Shown here one piece after another: positions 20,187 through 31,700 of a stretch of DNA of 55,676 bases (position 1 is the stretch's first letter; every line of letters starts with the position of its first letter). Origin of the DNA: Dissophora ornata (Eukaryota > Mortierellomycota > Mortierellomycetes > Mortierellales > Mortierellaceae). The DNA lies in assembly GCA_025201705.1 (NCBI GenBank), contig MU616600.1:32330-88005 (forward strand). The letters run 5' to 3'. Made by a program: the position numbers and the translations under genes. Below the pieces are notes generated by a model that saw only the letters and a program-made list of their open reading frames with translations, did no database searches and was not told the origin of the DNA.

Positions 20187-21628
20187 CTACTCGATCCCGG
20201 TATCGAGAAAAAAAAACGAATGGTTAGCGGAACAAAATCTCTGCAGATCTGACAGATTCATGGCCACATAAGAGAGATTGTCAGGAGAGCCATACCTCGG
20301 ATACGATCCCAGATGGGTGCACTTTTGCGTAAACTCACGTAAATTCTCGATCGCCCTCTTGACATTGTCCTCGTTTCCGGGTGCACCCTCAATGTCGATG
20401 TAGGTGACGTATTCCCAGGGCGAGGCCAGTGTGATGGTCCTAGAAGAGGGCCTCGATTCCAGCTTTGTGATGTTGATGTCCCGCAGCGCGAAGCAAGAAC
20501 AGACCCTGTGCAATGCTCCGATTTGGTTCTTCATGACCAGCGCATACGACGACTTTGGGCTCATGTTGCGGTCGGGTTGGTTGACTGGGTGGCGAGCGAT
20601 GAGCCAGTATCGGGTGACGTTGTTAGTTGAGTCTGAGCCGAGGATGGTCAGGTTATGGAGCTGTGCCGCACGTTTTCCAGCAAGTGCAGCGCTGTGTTGT
20701 TGTAGCCAAGTGGATGTTGGTGAGCATGCATGCTAAACACTTGTGTCAGTGGTATAGAACGAATTGCCCCATCACTTCCTTACAGTCCGACTTCGTCACT
20801 TTTGGCGACTTCCTCGGCAGCACTGGCGGTGTTGCTGGCAAGTACGGCCCTGTACCCGTCTGGGAGGGTTGAGTCCAGGAAGTCCTGGCATTGTTCGAGG
20901 ATGGCGGGGTGAGATTGGATCTCGACGATGTCTATTGGGGTGGCAACAAGGACGCAGAGTGCGAGTAAGGAGTCATGCGAAAGAAGTGGGGATTGTCAAG
21001 GCTTGATCTAGTCTCTTGACCGTGTGTGATTCGAACCAATTGAAATTCGTGTTTGTTTTTTACCTTCCAGCGCTGTCCCCGGGCGCGCCATAATGTAGTG
21101 TGACTCACTGCAGGCATACTCGCCCACAACCCAGAGCCGTGGCTCTTGCTGGGCAAAGAGCTCGAGCACCGAGTGCAGCGTGCCTGAGAGCGAGTTCTCG
21201 ATCGGGATGAGTCCATGGCGCACGGTTCCTCGCTGGATGTTGGCGAACAGCTACGTCCGACCGCATGTGTCAATCCACGGGTTAGTAGGGTCGAAGAGAG
21301 TGATTTCCACACACACTCACAGCAATAGACGCTGCGGGCAGCGATTCATAGATTTGTGGACAAACGGTCCTGGCATGGATTGCTGAGCGAACGGAGCTAT
21401 TTACCTCGGTCATGGTATCGAATCCCTCGGTCTGGAAAGAATGTTGGGTGAAGCTGGGGTGGTTCGAGGTGAGCTCCAAGATGGCATCCTCAGCATATGC
21501 GCCATTGGCGCCCTGTTTCAGGGCAGTGGATTTGGGTAAAGAGGCATAAGTATGTAGTGCGAGGAATAGGGAGATAATATTCGACAAGGATCAGGCTCAA
21601 GACTTGCGTGAAATCCGATTGTGTTCAT
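20187..21628 (-). CDS. PHA2: Prephenate dehydratase with ACT domain (322 aa)
   Basis: Converts prephenate to phenylpyruvate in phenylalanine synthesis. Exons on minus: 21628-21608, 21512-21405, 21250-21064, 20931-20784, 20691-20187; all phases agree. The first exon has only seven codons and its intron starts GCAAGT, a GC-AG intron. Catalytic domain: GANGAYAEDA (residues 8-17), HGLIPIENSLSG, YACSESHYIM, and VTRYWLIA, where the family's usual Thr-Arg-Phe motif reads Thr-Arg-Tyr. The C-terminal ACT domain (from about residue 205, NQIGALHRV) includes the ESRP phenylalanine-binding motif, so feedback inhibition by phenylalanine is expected. The last 26 residues after SYPR are less family-like; a further 3-prime intron is possible. 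Length is normal for the family. Confidence 0.9.
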
Positions 21629-22117
21629 TGCGGCAAGGGTGATGGAGTGCGAGCGAGCGCGAATGAGAGGGTGTGGTTTTATACGATGGGGTTGGAGATT
21701 GAGGATGGGTGGATGGATGGATGGATGGATGGGTTGAGAATCGGAGGATGGGTGTGGGATCGAGCGATCACTGCTGTGCAGAGCGCTTGGCAGCACACGG
21801 ATCGAATCCAGGGCGTGCCGCATGCGAAGCGCCCCTGATTTCATTTATGGTTGGCGTTAGGCGCTGAGAGCGTGAATTCCTCTGCGCCACAAGGGATTTT
21901 TGGGCAAAGCAACAAAGAAAAAAGGTCACTCGGTCCTCCCAAGGCGCACACACCGCGGCAGCTCATCTCTTCGTCACCTGGCCTGGATGCTGCCGGGCTG
22001 CTCAATCGCGCTTGCATCTGGACAGGTCATCGCTCCGGTCTTGCTGCACCGCTCAAAAAAGCGCCGCGCCCACCCTCTCCTCTCCTCACCTCCCCTCTGT
22101 CGCTCCTTTTGCTCTCT

Positions 22118-22191
<74 letters not shown>

Positions 22192-23036
22192 GCTCGCATC
22201 TCTCTGTTCATCCATTGATCTCTTCCTTTCCATCCATTGTCGCTTCCATATTCCATCTGCCCTTATCTCTCCGCCCCCACCCAGCTAGTCGCCTCTCTAT
22301 CTCTCGCTCCCGCGCGCGCTCTCTCTCTCTCTCTCTCTGTCCCTCCCTCTCCCTCCCTTCCCTCTCCCTCCCTCTCTCCTTGTTCCCTCCCTGCCAGACA
22401 GCGCATCTCTTTCTCCTTGATTCAATCCTTCTACCCACGCACATCATCTGCCTGTTGCATCTGTAAGTCCCCCGCTGCAGCACAATGTACGCTTAAAATG
22501 ATGATTCAATCAAGAAATGACCGAATCGCCACATGCTCTATTTGCTCTCTCAGAATGCCATCGTATTTGCGCACTCCATGTATGTACATGAACATGTGCA
22601 TGCGTGGGCCTGCACTTGTGCAAGCAAACAGAAGAGACAGAGAGAGAGTTCAAGTGCTGCAGTACCTCAAAACAGAGCCATTCTAGCGAATCTTGAGCTA
22701 ATATCTTCTTGGCTCTGTCATCGCTGCATCGCATCCATGCATCCAGCATTTAGGTCCTACACGCCCAATCGCTCTCATTCCCCTCCCATTCCTACCAATT
22801 CATCCGCTTTACGATCCACTCTATCCATTAATCCCATCCCTCCCATCCCACCCATCCCTCCCATCCCCAGCAGCAGCAGCAGCAGCGCATCTCCCATCTC
22901 TCCCTCTCGCACCCTGCCCTAGCCATCTTATCGTCTCGGCACCCGTGACAAACCTAGCCACGCTCAACACCTCCTTGCCCGCTTTTCTTAGCACAGCGAC
23001 CCACAAGAGTGTCATCGTGTCGCTCTTCGATCCCCA
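21629..23036. promoter_or_regulatory. Divergent promoter region with CT microsatellites
   Basis: This is the 1.4-kb space between the divergent PHA2 (-) and GATA-factor (+) genes. It contains a TGGA repeat (about 21709-21731), a near-pure CT tract (about 22116-22191), a second CT tract with CCCT repeats (about 22317-22380) and CCATCC repeats (22838-22866). Long polypyrimidine tracts of this kind are usual in fungal promoters and 5-prime leaders. The open frames across it encode only Ser/Leu repeats and are not genes. Confidence 0.65.
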
Positions 23037-25711
23037 ATGAACACGATCCATATTTCCACACAACAGCGAGTTCATACAATGTCCAGTGTCAAAAACGCAG
23101 TCGCTGCTGTGACCACAGAAAAGATCATCAAGCGGTCCACCAACTACACCGTGCGCCATGAATTGAAGCAACGGGAGGATGAGTCGCATGCTCATTCTGG
23201 CCAGGTCATGAGCAACATTGACAGGTATCTATAGCATCTTTATTCTTTGCCATGAATTCAGCTGTCGATTACGATTCTGCCAGAAATCAGTATGCTGACC
23301 ATGGAATCGGCTTCTTTTCATGTCGCCATTGATAGTGCTGCCCTCCATGCCTCTCTGAATCAGTCGCGCCAGACCTGGACACATCACGCGTTCAGCAAGT
23401 TCAGCCCAGGATCCGATGGCAACGCAAAGGGGCTTCAACAGCTACAGCCACATACCTCGGCCACATCCGCTCTGTCCCTGGCAGGGGTCTGCACAGTCCG
23501 CATCGGACCGCACATGTTTCTGGACACAAAATTCTATACCGTCCTCAATCCACCCGCATCAGCTTCCCAAAGCACGGCCAAACAATCTGCCTTATTAAAC
23601 GGCGATAATGCAAACGGGGGTCCAGGCTCTGTGAAGACAGAACCGAGCACAGCCTCGTCGCACCAATTAATGAGGCCGTTGCACCAGGTCGTCATGGAGT
23701 TCAAGGAGAACCCTGGAACCCTCTGGGTCTTTCCCGAGGAGGCATCCCTCGAGTTTACCCCCGCAAGCGAGCGCGAGGCTGCCCAGATCGCTGCGTCGTT
23801 TTGCCTGCCGGTCCCCGAACGGCCAGAGTCAGGAGTGCAAAAATCTGAACCCTTACTCCAGGCAACAACTATGGTCATCCTGCATGTAACTACTGCCCTG
23901 CGGGAGGGCCTGGAGTTGGCTGTCAAAGGAATCCATACCACGAGCCGGTCATCAACCAACCTACCAAGGAACCCCACTAGCCGCCCTCACACATCCTCCA
24001 CCTACTCTGAGGATCCTTCCGAGGTTCTCGGATCCGGAAAGCAAGCTACAAACAACAATAATGCCTTACCCGCCAAGCGGAAACTGGACACAACGGTATG
24101 TATCCATTGGCGTGTATTTCATCGCTTAGTCTCTTTCCAGCTGTAACTAAAAACTTGGTTGTATCACATAGACTGAAAGCCAAAAGTCGGCGAAACCAAA
24201 GCGACCAAAAGACTTTGACGACAAAAGCCCTGGGCCTTCAGCGAAAAAGACGACTGTAGTCAGCGGGTCCAAGAAGAACGGCATTTCAGGATCGTCCTCA
24301 ACACAGCAGAAGCGCTGCGGCTACTGCAACTGCACAGTGACACCCATGTGGAGACGAGGTCCAAATGGGCCAAGCACGCTTTGCAATGCCTGCGGGGTCA
24401 AATGGAAACACGGAAAGATCTTGCAGGATCCAAGTGACACACTGCAGAGACATGACGCCGCCACATCCGCCACATCCGCCTCACCCACCCCGTCCTTACC
24501 ATCGGATGCAAGCCCCTCTAGCGCTGTCCCTAGGTCCTTGAGCTCGAAAACAACGAAAGAGCGCCTTGAAAATGGACATACACGGCGTACAGAGGACAAA
24601 AAGCCGCAGAATAAGACGTCAAGCAAAAAGCTGTTTCATGTACACGAGGAAAAGTCTGGGGATCCATTCAGCACAAAGGAGAGTAATAACGTCTCGAGGG
24701 TCCAGGAGGCAGAAAAGATCGTTCCTGTCAAGAAGCGACTCTCAGGGAAAGGTAATAACAGTGTTTATTTGAGCGCATCCTTGCGTGGTATACCATGTTG
24801 TTGGACGACCTACCTTACACTAACATGGCCTCTCATCATTAGCTTCTGTAATAGTCACTCCAGTCAACCCTCCAGGCCCACGAATGGTGCCGATTCATGA
24901 GCTTGGAGACCCTACCAAAACGCCATCGACATTTCCGACGAGTCCTCGGAAATATGGACATGAGGATGAGAAGCCGTTGCCTTCAAATGGACGAATCAAA
25001 GCAAAGAAGAGTGGTGTTATTCATGACGACCATACAGTCAGCACAACGTCGTCTTCTATCAGCTCTGGGTCTATCCTGTCCGTAATCCACGATACCGGGA
25101 TGGACAAAGATAAAGATGCAGAGGTTACAGCCACAAGTCGTCCAGTAGACGACTCTTTATACGTCACCAAAAATCTCTACACCAACAATACCGCGACGTT
25201 CCCATTACACTTTCCTACAATCTCGATTGCGTTTGGACCAAACAATGCCACCTACGTGTACCCAAATTGCGCCGTGGTCCTGTATGAGAACCACTTTCAG
25301 ATTAAGCTGATCCAGGCCGGCGAGCGGACAGAGATTGATGTATGGAAGGAAGGGATTGAAGGAACCGAGTTCAAGGTCGTGGATATGGGCGACGGAGAGA
25401 GTATGATCATCATGAAGGCCCTCCTGCGGCAATATCTCACCCGGTAAGCAACCAACTTTTGCTCGTCGTCCCTTTTTTTGAAGTTCTTGTGGCATAGCTT
25501 TCATCTGGTGTCTTACAATGTTTGTCATTTCATACGATACAGGTTCGATAAAGAGCTGCTCAATCCGAAAAGGGATGAAAGTCTGATTGTATTTCGATTC
25601 CGTGAGCGGCTTGATGGCGGCGGACCGTCAGTCAAGCCGTTGCTGGAGCACTGGCTAGCGACTGACATTCCAGTACCGCCGCCCACCTCCAATGATTCTG
25701 TTGAAGCTTGA
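23037..25711 (+). CDS. GATA-type zinc finger transcription factor (780 aa)
   Basis: Exons 23037-23224, 23291-24095, 24172-24751, 24843-25443 and 25543-25711; all phases agree. A second ATG at 23079 could serve instead of the first. The finger is C-X2-C-X18-C-X2-C (Cys 380, 383, 402, 405) with TPMWRRGPNGPSTLCNACG, followed by a short basic stretch. An X18 loop is less common in fungi than X17. It lies mid-protein, after a 330-residue N-terminal region whose FHVAIDSAAL and TLWVFPEEASLEF blocks suggest a separate folded domain, and before a Ser/Thr/Lys-rich linker. The C-terminal 150 residues (FPTISIAFGPNNATYVYPNCAVVLY onward) form another folded-looking domain I cannot name. DNA binding to GATA motifs in the nucleus is expected; target pathway unknown. 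Confidence 0.88.
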
Positions 25712-26634
25712 TGATAGCATTGTCCTCCTTTGTACCTGTAATCCTTCTTGCCGTCATTTTTTTTTGCAAATCTCCACTGTTTTCCTTTTGTCGTTTTGTT
25801 ATTTAGTCAAGACAGCATATCCGCGCCTCTTCTGTTCCATTGTTTGTTTGTTTGTTTTTTCGTTCAGTGTGCGCGTTATACCATACTAGCAGCGTTGTCC
25901 ATTATTTAGTTTCATTCCTTTGCTACACTTCCTTTTTATAGCTCTAGTTTCTGTGTTTTTCATTTTTTTTTTGTTTTTACATCTGCTGTAATATTATGAA
26001 ATAGTATCCCCAGCATGGCCGTTCGTACTAGTGGAGTAACGTTTTTTGATTCTAAAAAGTTGCCGAGTTAGAAAGCCTGCATGCACTTTTCAGTCATGGC
26101 CACGAGCCAAGGCAGCTGTTCAGTTCCTGGGATAGCCACGTAGACTCTCGCTTTAGACTTGAGCTGTTTAGGATGACCCTTGTATGCATGCGGCCACACC
26201 ACCGCCTTCTGCCTACAGGCGACGTTATGTGTACTGGGCAGTCAGATCTGCAGGTGGCGCGACAGAAACGGGGACCAATGCGGGCATTTTTAAGGGGCCG
26301 TGTACAGACACGGCGAGGGTGAAGTGAAGCATTTGGGGACGTCGCATATGTCTCAGAAAAATATAGAAGAAATTTTATACGCGGTCGTAAAGATGCTATG
26401 CAAAACGCGCGCTGGTGTGAAACATGGCAAAGACAAAATTCGTCCTCTAATTATATCCCCAGTTAGCACAAAAGCATTTATTTCGCTCTCTCTCTCCCCC
26501 GCCCTCGCTATCTGACTGTCAACTTTTTTTGCCTGCCGCACGACGACGACCAACAACACGCCTTCTCCCCTTTTACCTTTTACCCTTCACACTTTCCACT
26601 TTCAGAAGAAGCTCTCTCTCTCTCTCTCAGCATC
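25712..26634. other. Intergenic, promoter side of acidic-protein gene
   Basis: No supported gene. T-rich sequence follows the GATA-factor stop, consistent with 3-prime processing signals. Near the right end CTCTCTCTCTC tracts (26484-26496 and 26612-26628) precede the next ATG, like other leaders in this window. GCATGCATG-like motifs occur near 26080 and 26184. Confidence 0.5.
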
Positions 26635-27342
26635 ATGACAACTACTCGCAAGTCATCTCGATCCCATGCTTCTGCTGCCACCACCAATGCGGCTGAACCA
26701 GAGACTGTGAGTCACAACACCGTTGAGCAGACGGATGGCTCTTCCTTTCCATCCGCTGTTGACAGCACTCATCAAGCCAGCGAGGCCTCCCACCTTAAAC
26801 AGGACCAGAAACTCGAAGCTTCTGATCCAGACTTGGTCTCGCCGACTGGGGAGTCACTGACTGCTGATCAATTAGATGCGGCGACGACACCCATCGATGC
26901 TGAGATCCAAGAAGAGGAAGCCGCTAGTGTAGAATCAAGCAGCCAGGCTCAAGATCATCAGAAAGACCACAAAGAGCCCGAGCACGCAAAGGAGGCGGTT
27001 GAGGACAAAGAGCTCAGCCACGCTGGTGGTGACATCAAGAGCCATGATGATGATGATGATGTTGATGATGATGTTGATGAAGATGATGATGATGCGACAC
27101 ACATGACGGAAAGTGGTGTCGATGATGCAGCTTTGTCTCATTTGGACGCTGCTCCCCCGACAGACGACCAGATCGAGCAGCCACACGATGACGGACTCGA
27201 GGCCACAAAGCACTTCAAACGGCCTGTGGAGCAAGACTCAAACACTGTTGCTGAAGAAGAGCACGACTATATTGCCGGTTCTTACAAGTCACCGTTCCGA
27301 CACACTCACAAGGCTGAGAGGGCCGGGAAGGAAGAGCGCTAA
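26635..27342 (+). CDS. Acidic, low-complexity protein (235 aa)
   Basis: Single open frame, no intron needed. Composition is Ser/Thr/Ala-rich at the N-terminus (RKSSRSHAS), then Glu/Asp/Gln/His-rich, with an Asp run coded by a GATGAT microsatellite at about 27045-27094. The C-terminus is more ordered-looking: HDYIAGSYKSPFRHTHKAER. No signal peptide or membrane segment is present. I do not recognise a family. The protein should be largely disordered and highly acidic, as seen in histone chaperones and stress proteins, but nothing specific supports either. The ATG follows a CT-rich leader and AGCATC, a favourable context. Confidence 0.65.
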   Translation: MTTTRKSSRSHASAATTNAAEPETVSHNTVEQTDGSSFPSAVDSTHQASEASHLKQDQKLEASDPDLVSPTGESLTADQLDAATTPIDAEIQEEEAASVESSSQAQDHQKDHKEPEHAKEAVEDKELSHAGGDIKSHDDDDDVDDDVDEDDDDATHMTESGVDDAALSHLDAAPPTDDQIEQPHDDGLEATKHFKRPVEQDSNTVAEEEHDYIAGSYKSPFRHTHKAERAGKEER

Positions 27343-27956
27343 ATGTCCAATGTTTGTCGTCATGGTTACCAAAAAAAAAAAAATGGGCTAAAAACTCTAG
27401 CACCAATAAAAACCTTTTCACTGCACGGTGCCTTCTTGTTGGCCTCGACGCGCCTCCCCCCCTCCCCAATAGCGCGATTGAGAATGCTGGATTCTCCCGT
27501 GAGTCGAAACTTGTCGCCATCCCCCCCTCCCCACACATAGACCCGGAAGAACCCCACAAGTCAGGGCTTTTACAGTCAAATGACGACATTTCAAGCAAAT
27601 CCTCCACAGTTAGCCCCACCACGGGTGCAATCTCGCAATGAAACTAGCACTTCCACATTAACAAATCATTGACGACACCCCCTTGGGGGAGGCTGCACTG
27701 AGACGCGCGCAATCATAGTCCGCGCTTGCAGTCTCACTTTCATAATGCACTCTTTGCTCACGCTCTTCCGCTTCAGCGATGGTCCGAAAAAAAGTCAATG
27801 TCGGCATGGGGAGGGGTATAAAAACGACCTCCAACAACTCTGCAGATCTGAACTGATTTTACTCTCAACCGATCTACCCATTTCTCACTTCACTTAACAC
27901 CCCCCCTCTCCCTCAAAGCATCACTTGAAACACCAAGACAATAAAAAGAAGCAAGC
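27343..27956. other. Intergenic with TATA promoter for the Q/N-rich gene
   Basis: After the acidic-protein stop the DNA holds A-runs (27370-27381), C-runs (27457-27465, 27520-27529) and no supported gene. The promoter of the next gene is listed separately. Confidence 0.5.
27817..27824 (+). promoter_or_regulatory. TATA box (TATAAAAA) of the Q/N-rich gene
   Basis: GGGGTATAAAAACG lies 140 bp upstream of the ATG at 27957, with a CT/AC-rich leader (TTCACTTAACACCCCCCCTCTCCC) between. A consensus TATA with this spacing suggests strong or inducible transcription, typical of stress-type fungal genes. Inference from position and sequence only. Confidence 0.6.
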
Positions 27957-28415
27957 ATGGATCGCTTTTTCGGCAAAGACGATTATTCTCCTGCCCAGGC
28001 CGCTGTCAACAGCGCTGAAAAGCTCCAGGACACCACGGGTTCACTCACCGGTAGTAACAAGAATTCTTCGGCCCAGCCTCAATCGCAGTCTGACACGCAG
28101 GGCCAGAACTGGCAGCAGCAGCAGCAAGGTCAGCAGCTGGGTCAAGACAACCAGGACAGCCAGTACAACCAGGACAACCAGGACAGCCAATACAACCAGT
28201 ACGGCCAAGACCAGCAAAACTATGGAGACCAGCAAGGCCAGTGGTCGCAGCAGCAACAGCAGCCTCAGTCGGCCCGTCAGTCGCAGCAGCGCTTTGGTCA
28301 GAGTGGCAACACTCAAACGTCCGACTTTCAGGATGATGATCAATACGATCAAACTCAAGGCCAGGACCAGGATTTGAACCAGCAGAACGACTACGACAAC
28401 TCCGAGTACAACTAA
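27957..28415 (+). CDS. Gln/Asn-rich prion-like small protein (152 aa)
   Basis: Single exon. The N-terminus (MDRFFGKDDYSPAQAAVNSAEKL) looks amphipathic-helical. From residue about 40 the chain is dominated by Gln, Asn, Asp, Tyr, Ser and Gly with imperfect QDNQDSQYNQ repeats, almost no hydrophobic residues and few Lys. No signal peptide or membrane span. Such composition defines prion-like or intrinsically disordered stress proteins. The opening MDRFFG with a repeat-rich tail resembles small fungal stress/heat-shock-type proteins, but I cannot assign a family with confidence. Expression is probably strong: canonical TATA and an A-rich leader (CAATAAAAAGAAGCAAGC) before ATG. A 20-odd base A-run follows the stop. 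Confidence 0.8.
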   Translation: MDRFFGKDDYSPAQAAVNSAEKLQDTTGSLTGSNKNSSAQPQSQSDTQGQNWQQQQQGQQLGQDNQDSQYNQDNQDSQYNQYGQDQQNYGDQQGQWSQQQQQPQSARQSQQRFGQSGNTQTSDFQDDDQYDQTQGQDQDLNQQNDYDNSEYN

Positions 28416-28755
28416 AGGAAAATAAGGAAAAAAAAAAAAAAAAAAAAAAAAAATGTCATTTAAGCAATATTTCACCTCTCTACCCCATTGCTAGGCAGCA
28501 TTTCATCTATCAAAATAAGTTTATATATTTTTTTTTTTGCCCTGTACATAGTTCTATTTTCTTCTTGCATTAAAAGAGCCTACTATTTTTGTTCGATGAA
28601 CGCGAATTGGATAAAAGTCAAAGCGTCCTCTCCCCCACGTGTTTGATAGCCCGTAGCATTTGGATTCTCTGATCGCTGGTAAAATGAAAATTGTATTGTA
28701 TATGCAATATGCAGGGTTTTTGTGAATGTACTATGATAGATAGATAAGCTGCGCT

Positions 28756-31700
28756 CTACTCGCTATCGTCCTGGTCAATAAGGTGAGCATAGTCCTCCAT
28801 CGACGCAAACATTGGCAACGCGACCTTCTTTCTGCGCTTCTTGTCGCGACCTACAGATATGTCATATATGTCACACAAAAAGGATTTAGTAAAAAAAAAT
28901 AAAATAAAAAACTCGATACGCGACACGCGACACGCGAACATAACACCGCGCACAGACAATTCAAAAATCTTACCTTTCTCTTCTTCATCCGACTCCTCAG
29001 CAGCAACAGCTTCTTCGTCGCTAGGCATCATGTCGTCTTCCTCGTCCATAAACATGTTCGCCTCTTCGTCATCGCCTTCGTCATCCTTCCAGTTAGCCTC
29101 GTCCTTTCCGAAGGACTCTTCGTCAATCTCCTCCTCCTCCTCCTCACTATCGGCTTCCGCGCCTTCTTCTTCATCTTCAAGGTCGCTCAACATCAGTTCC
29201 TCCAAGTCGCCATCGCTCAAGTCATCATCATCCTCGTCAACATCCTCCATTGCATCCTTGGGCATATCGCTCATCATTGCATTCCAGACCTCATCCTCAT
29301 CCATGTCGGACCCTTCATCCTCATCCTCAACATCTTTGCCGCCCTTGCTCTTTCTTGAGTCAGTAAAGTCAGCCTCATCATCATCCGATCCCGTAGACTT
29401 TGCGCTCTGTTTGCCGGTAGACTTGAAGGCCTTCTTTTGCGTAAAGTACTTGTGGAAAAAGATCTGATCGACTGGGATGTCCTCCTCCTTCTTTTGCCAG
29501 AAAGCTTCGGTGTTGACATTCACGTCGTTCACGCCGTTCTTCTTCAACATGATGCTCATTCCGCGATGGGCTGCCATAGGCTGCATGATCGACGATCCCT
29601 TGGTACCCAAAGCTGTGTTCACGTCGTCTCTCTGCTTCTTGGCGTTTTTGTAGACCATGCGGTTCAAAAAGTGGATCAACGCGTGCTGGTAAAACTCGGG
29701 TTTGCCCTCAATTGGCTGCAGGGACAAGATATGAGCAGCATACAGCGACACGGTTGGGTGGAAATGTGACAGGAACGGCGTCTAGGGGGGGGGGGAATTA
29801 AGAAGATATTTGGTTAATTGCGTAAACTATGGGAACTCGTGCTTACAGCGCAGTGGATCACAAATTGACTGAAAAAAAAAATCCTTATTTACCATTTCCC
29901 AGAGACAAGTCTTGTCTGCATTACTGTAGAGAGGTTCACGCTTCCTTCCGTCATACTTGTTGTTGTTCCTTGCAGAGTCTGCGTTTTTGGTATCCTCGAT
30001 CTTCTTATCGCTGCCCTCCTCCTTCTCCTCCTTCTCCTCCTTTGTCTTATCATCAACTTCGGGAGCATCTTTAAAGTTCTCTTCGTCATCATCCTCTGGC
30101 TGGCTAACCATGCTGGAGAGACCAGTCTTGGAGCTCATGAGCTTGGAAATGAGGAAGAAGGCTCCACAGATGTATGGAGGTTGGTGATGTGCGCAGGACT
30201 GCACAAGACGCTTCACAAAGGCTTTGATTCTGGGGAGAGACTGGTCAGCCTGAAGGGCATCGAAGAGAAGATTGAGGTAGATGGACTGTTTCGAGGTAAG
30301 GATCAGACGCGGGTCCAGCAACGATTCGTAAAGTGTCCTGTAGAACCGATCCGAGGTGTTCTGCTGGATGGTCGAGACGCGGAAGATCAGGCGCAGGGCC
30401 TGGATCGAGGTATTAAAGGTGCCTGTGTGGGTGATGCGGAAAATAATATCCATGTGGGAGGCAAAGACCTTGTCGTCCACCTTGGCAAAAGGGAAGGCAC
30501 GGTTCACTCCGGTGAGGACGGCGGCAACCATCTTTGAGTGCTCTGAATCCTGAAGGTCCAAGACCTCTCCTGGTGTCCTGTGGGGACCTTTGGTCTTGCC
30601 AGCGTCCTTTTTACGCTTCTTATCAACCTTACTCCTGTTCTCCTTTAAAAAGTCCTTTGTCTTCTTGACCTGTGACTCCTGGTCGCCCAGCATTCGCTTG
30701 AAGAACACAAAGTAGATGTCGATAAGCTTGTTGGCGAGGTCGACTTGTCGCCCGTTCAAAATCGTCTGGTTCAGTGTGATGATGGCGTAGTATTGTGCTC
30801 GCTCGGAGATGCGGGGACGCATCAACAGACGCTCGATCTCTCGCACCACAATCATGCTCATTCCTGGGTGAGCCCTCAACAACTGCTGGATTTCGTATGA
30901 CGCCTTTGCGGAGACCTTGTTCTCTTTGTCTCCCTAAGAGTCGGTTTAAAAAAAAAAAAGAATAGTACACGTCAGGCAAGGCTACACCGCATAGTAAAGG
31001 GGGCGGTAAGACGAATCCTTGGTAGATAAATTTCCTCCGTTCCTTTGCTCGCTTACCATTTTGTTGACGAGCAGCTCCAATAGCGTATTTTCCTGCTCTG
31101 GTTTCGAGGTCATCAGCTCTGAGATGAAACCAAGCATGCGGTGGCGGACATGCACAACTGGGTCGTCGCTGAGAATCTTGAGAAGCTGAACAAACTTCCA
31201 AAAGGTCTTTTTCAGGTAGTCCTCAAAGATCCACAGGATCAGGTGCCCATTTGTAACCTTGGGATGCGTCAATGGGCGATCCTGGAAATACCTGTCAATA
31301 AAAAGGCAACACCGTGAGTCAGGTTAAAAATTCTATGTAGAAAGGTATATGAAGACCTCGGTCAAGTCAGGAACGAAACATATGACAAGGTTCGTGCGTA
31401 CTTCAACTTGCGGTTAGGGAGCATGCCTCCGATAAATAGATCCTTCAGACTCTCGACACTCTTGACAGCCTCTGTCCTGCTCTTCTTCTCAGCCATAGCC
31501 ATGAGTTTGTCAAGACTCTTTGTGGTGTGCAAGGGTGACTCTTGGACCAGAAGGGTGAGGGCAGAAACACGATCGTTCAAAGTACCGGAAGTCATGATGG
31601 TCGAGACAAAGTTCTTGTCCGAGGACGACAGATTTGGGTTCTCGTCGTACTTGACGTTCTCCTCCTCCAAAAGCCGTGTAGCCTGTGTGGTTTTTTGAGT

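Noticed and set aside
21282..21405. Extra exon in PHA2 (continuation after DTMTE into NSSVRSAIHAR)
   Set aside because: Splicing GAG/GTAAAT to TAG/CTGTTC joins the conserved TMTE and LFANIQRGTVRHGLIPIENS blocks in phase, so this is intron.
21900..22466. 188-codon Ser/Leu-repeat frame
   Set aside because: Translation of CT microsatellites in a promoter region; no ordered sequence and frames open on several registers.
28041..28475. Minus-strand Leu/Val-rich frame resembling a membrane protein
   Set aside because: Antisense of CAG/AAC/GAC repeats in the Q/N-rich gene, so apparent hydrophobicity is a codon artefact.
28841..29467. Plus-strand 208-codon Ser-rich frame
   Set aside because: Antisense shadow of the Asp/Glu-rich tail of MAK21; the poly-Ser is the complement of GAA/GAT/GAC codons.
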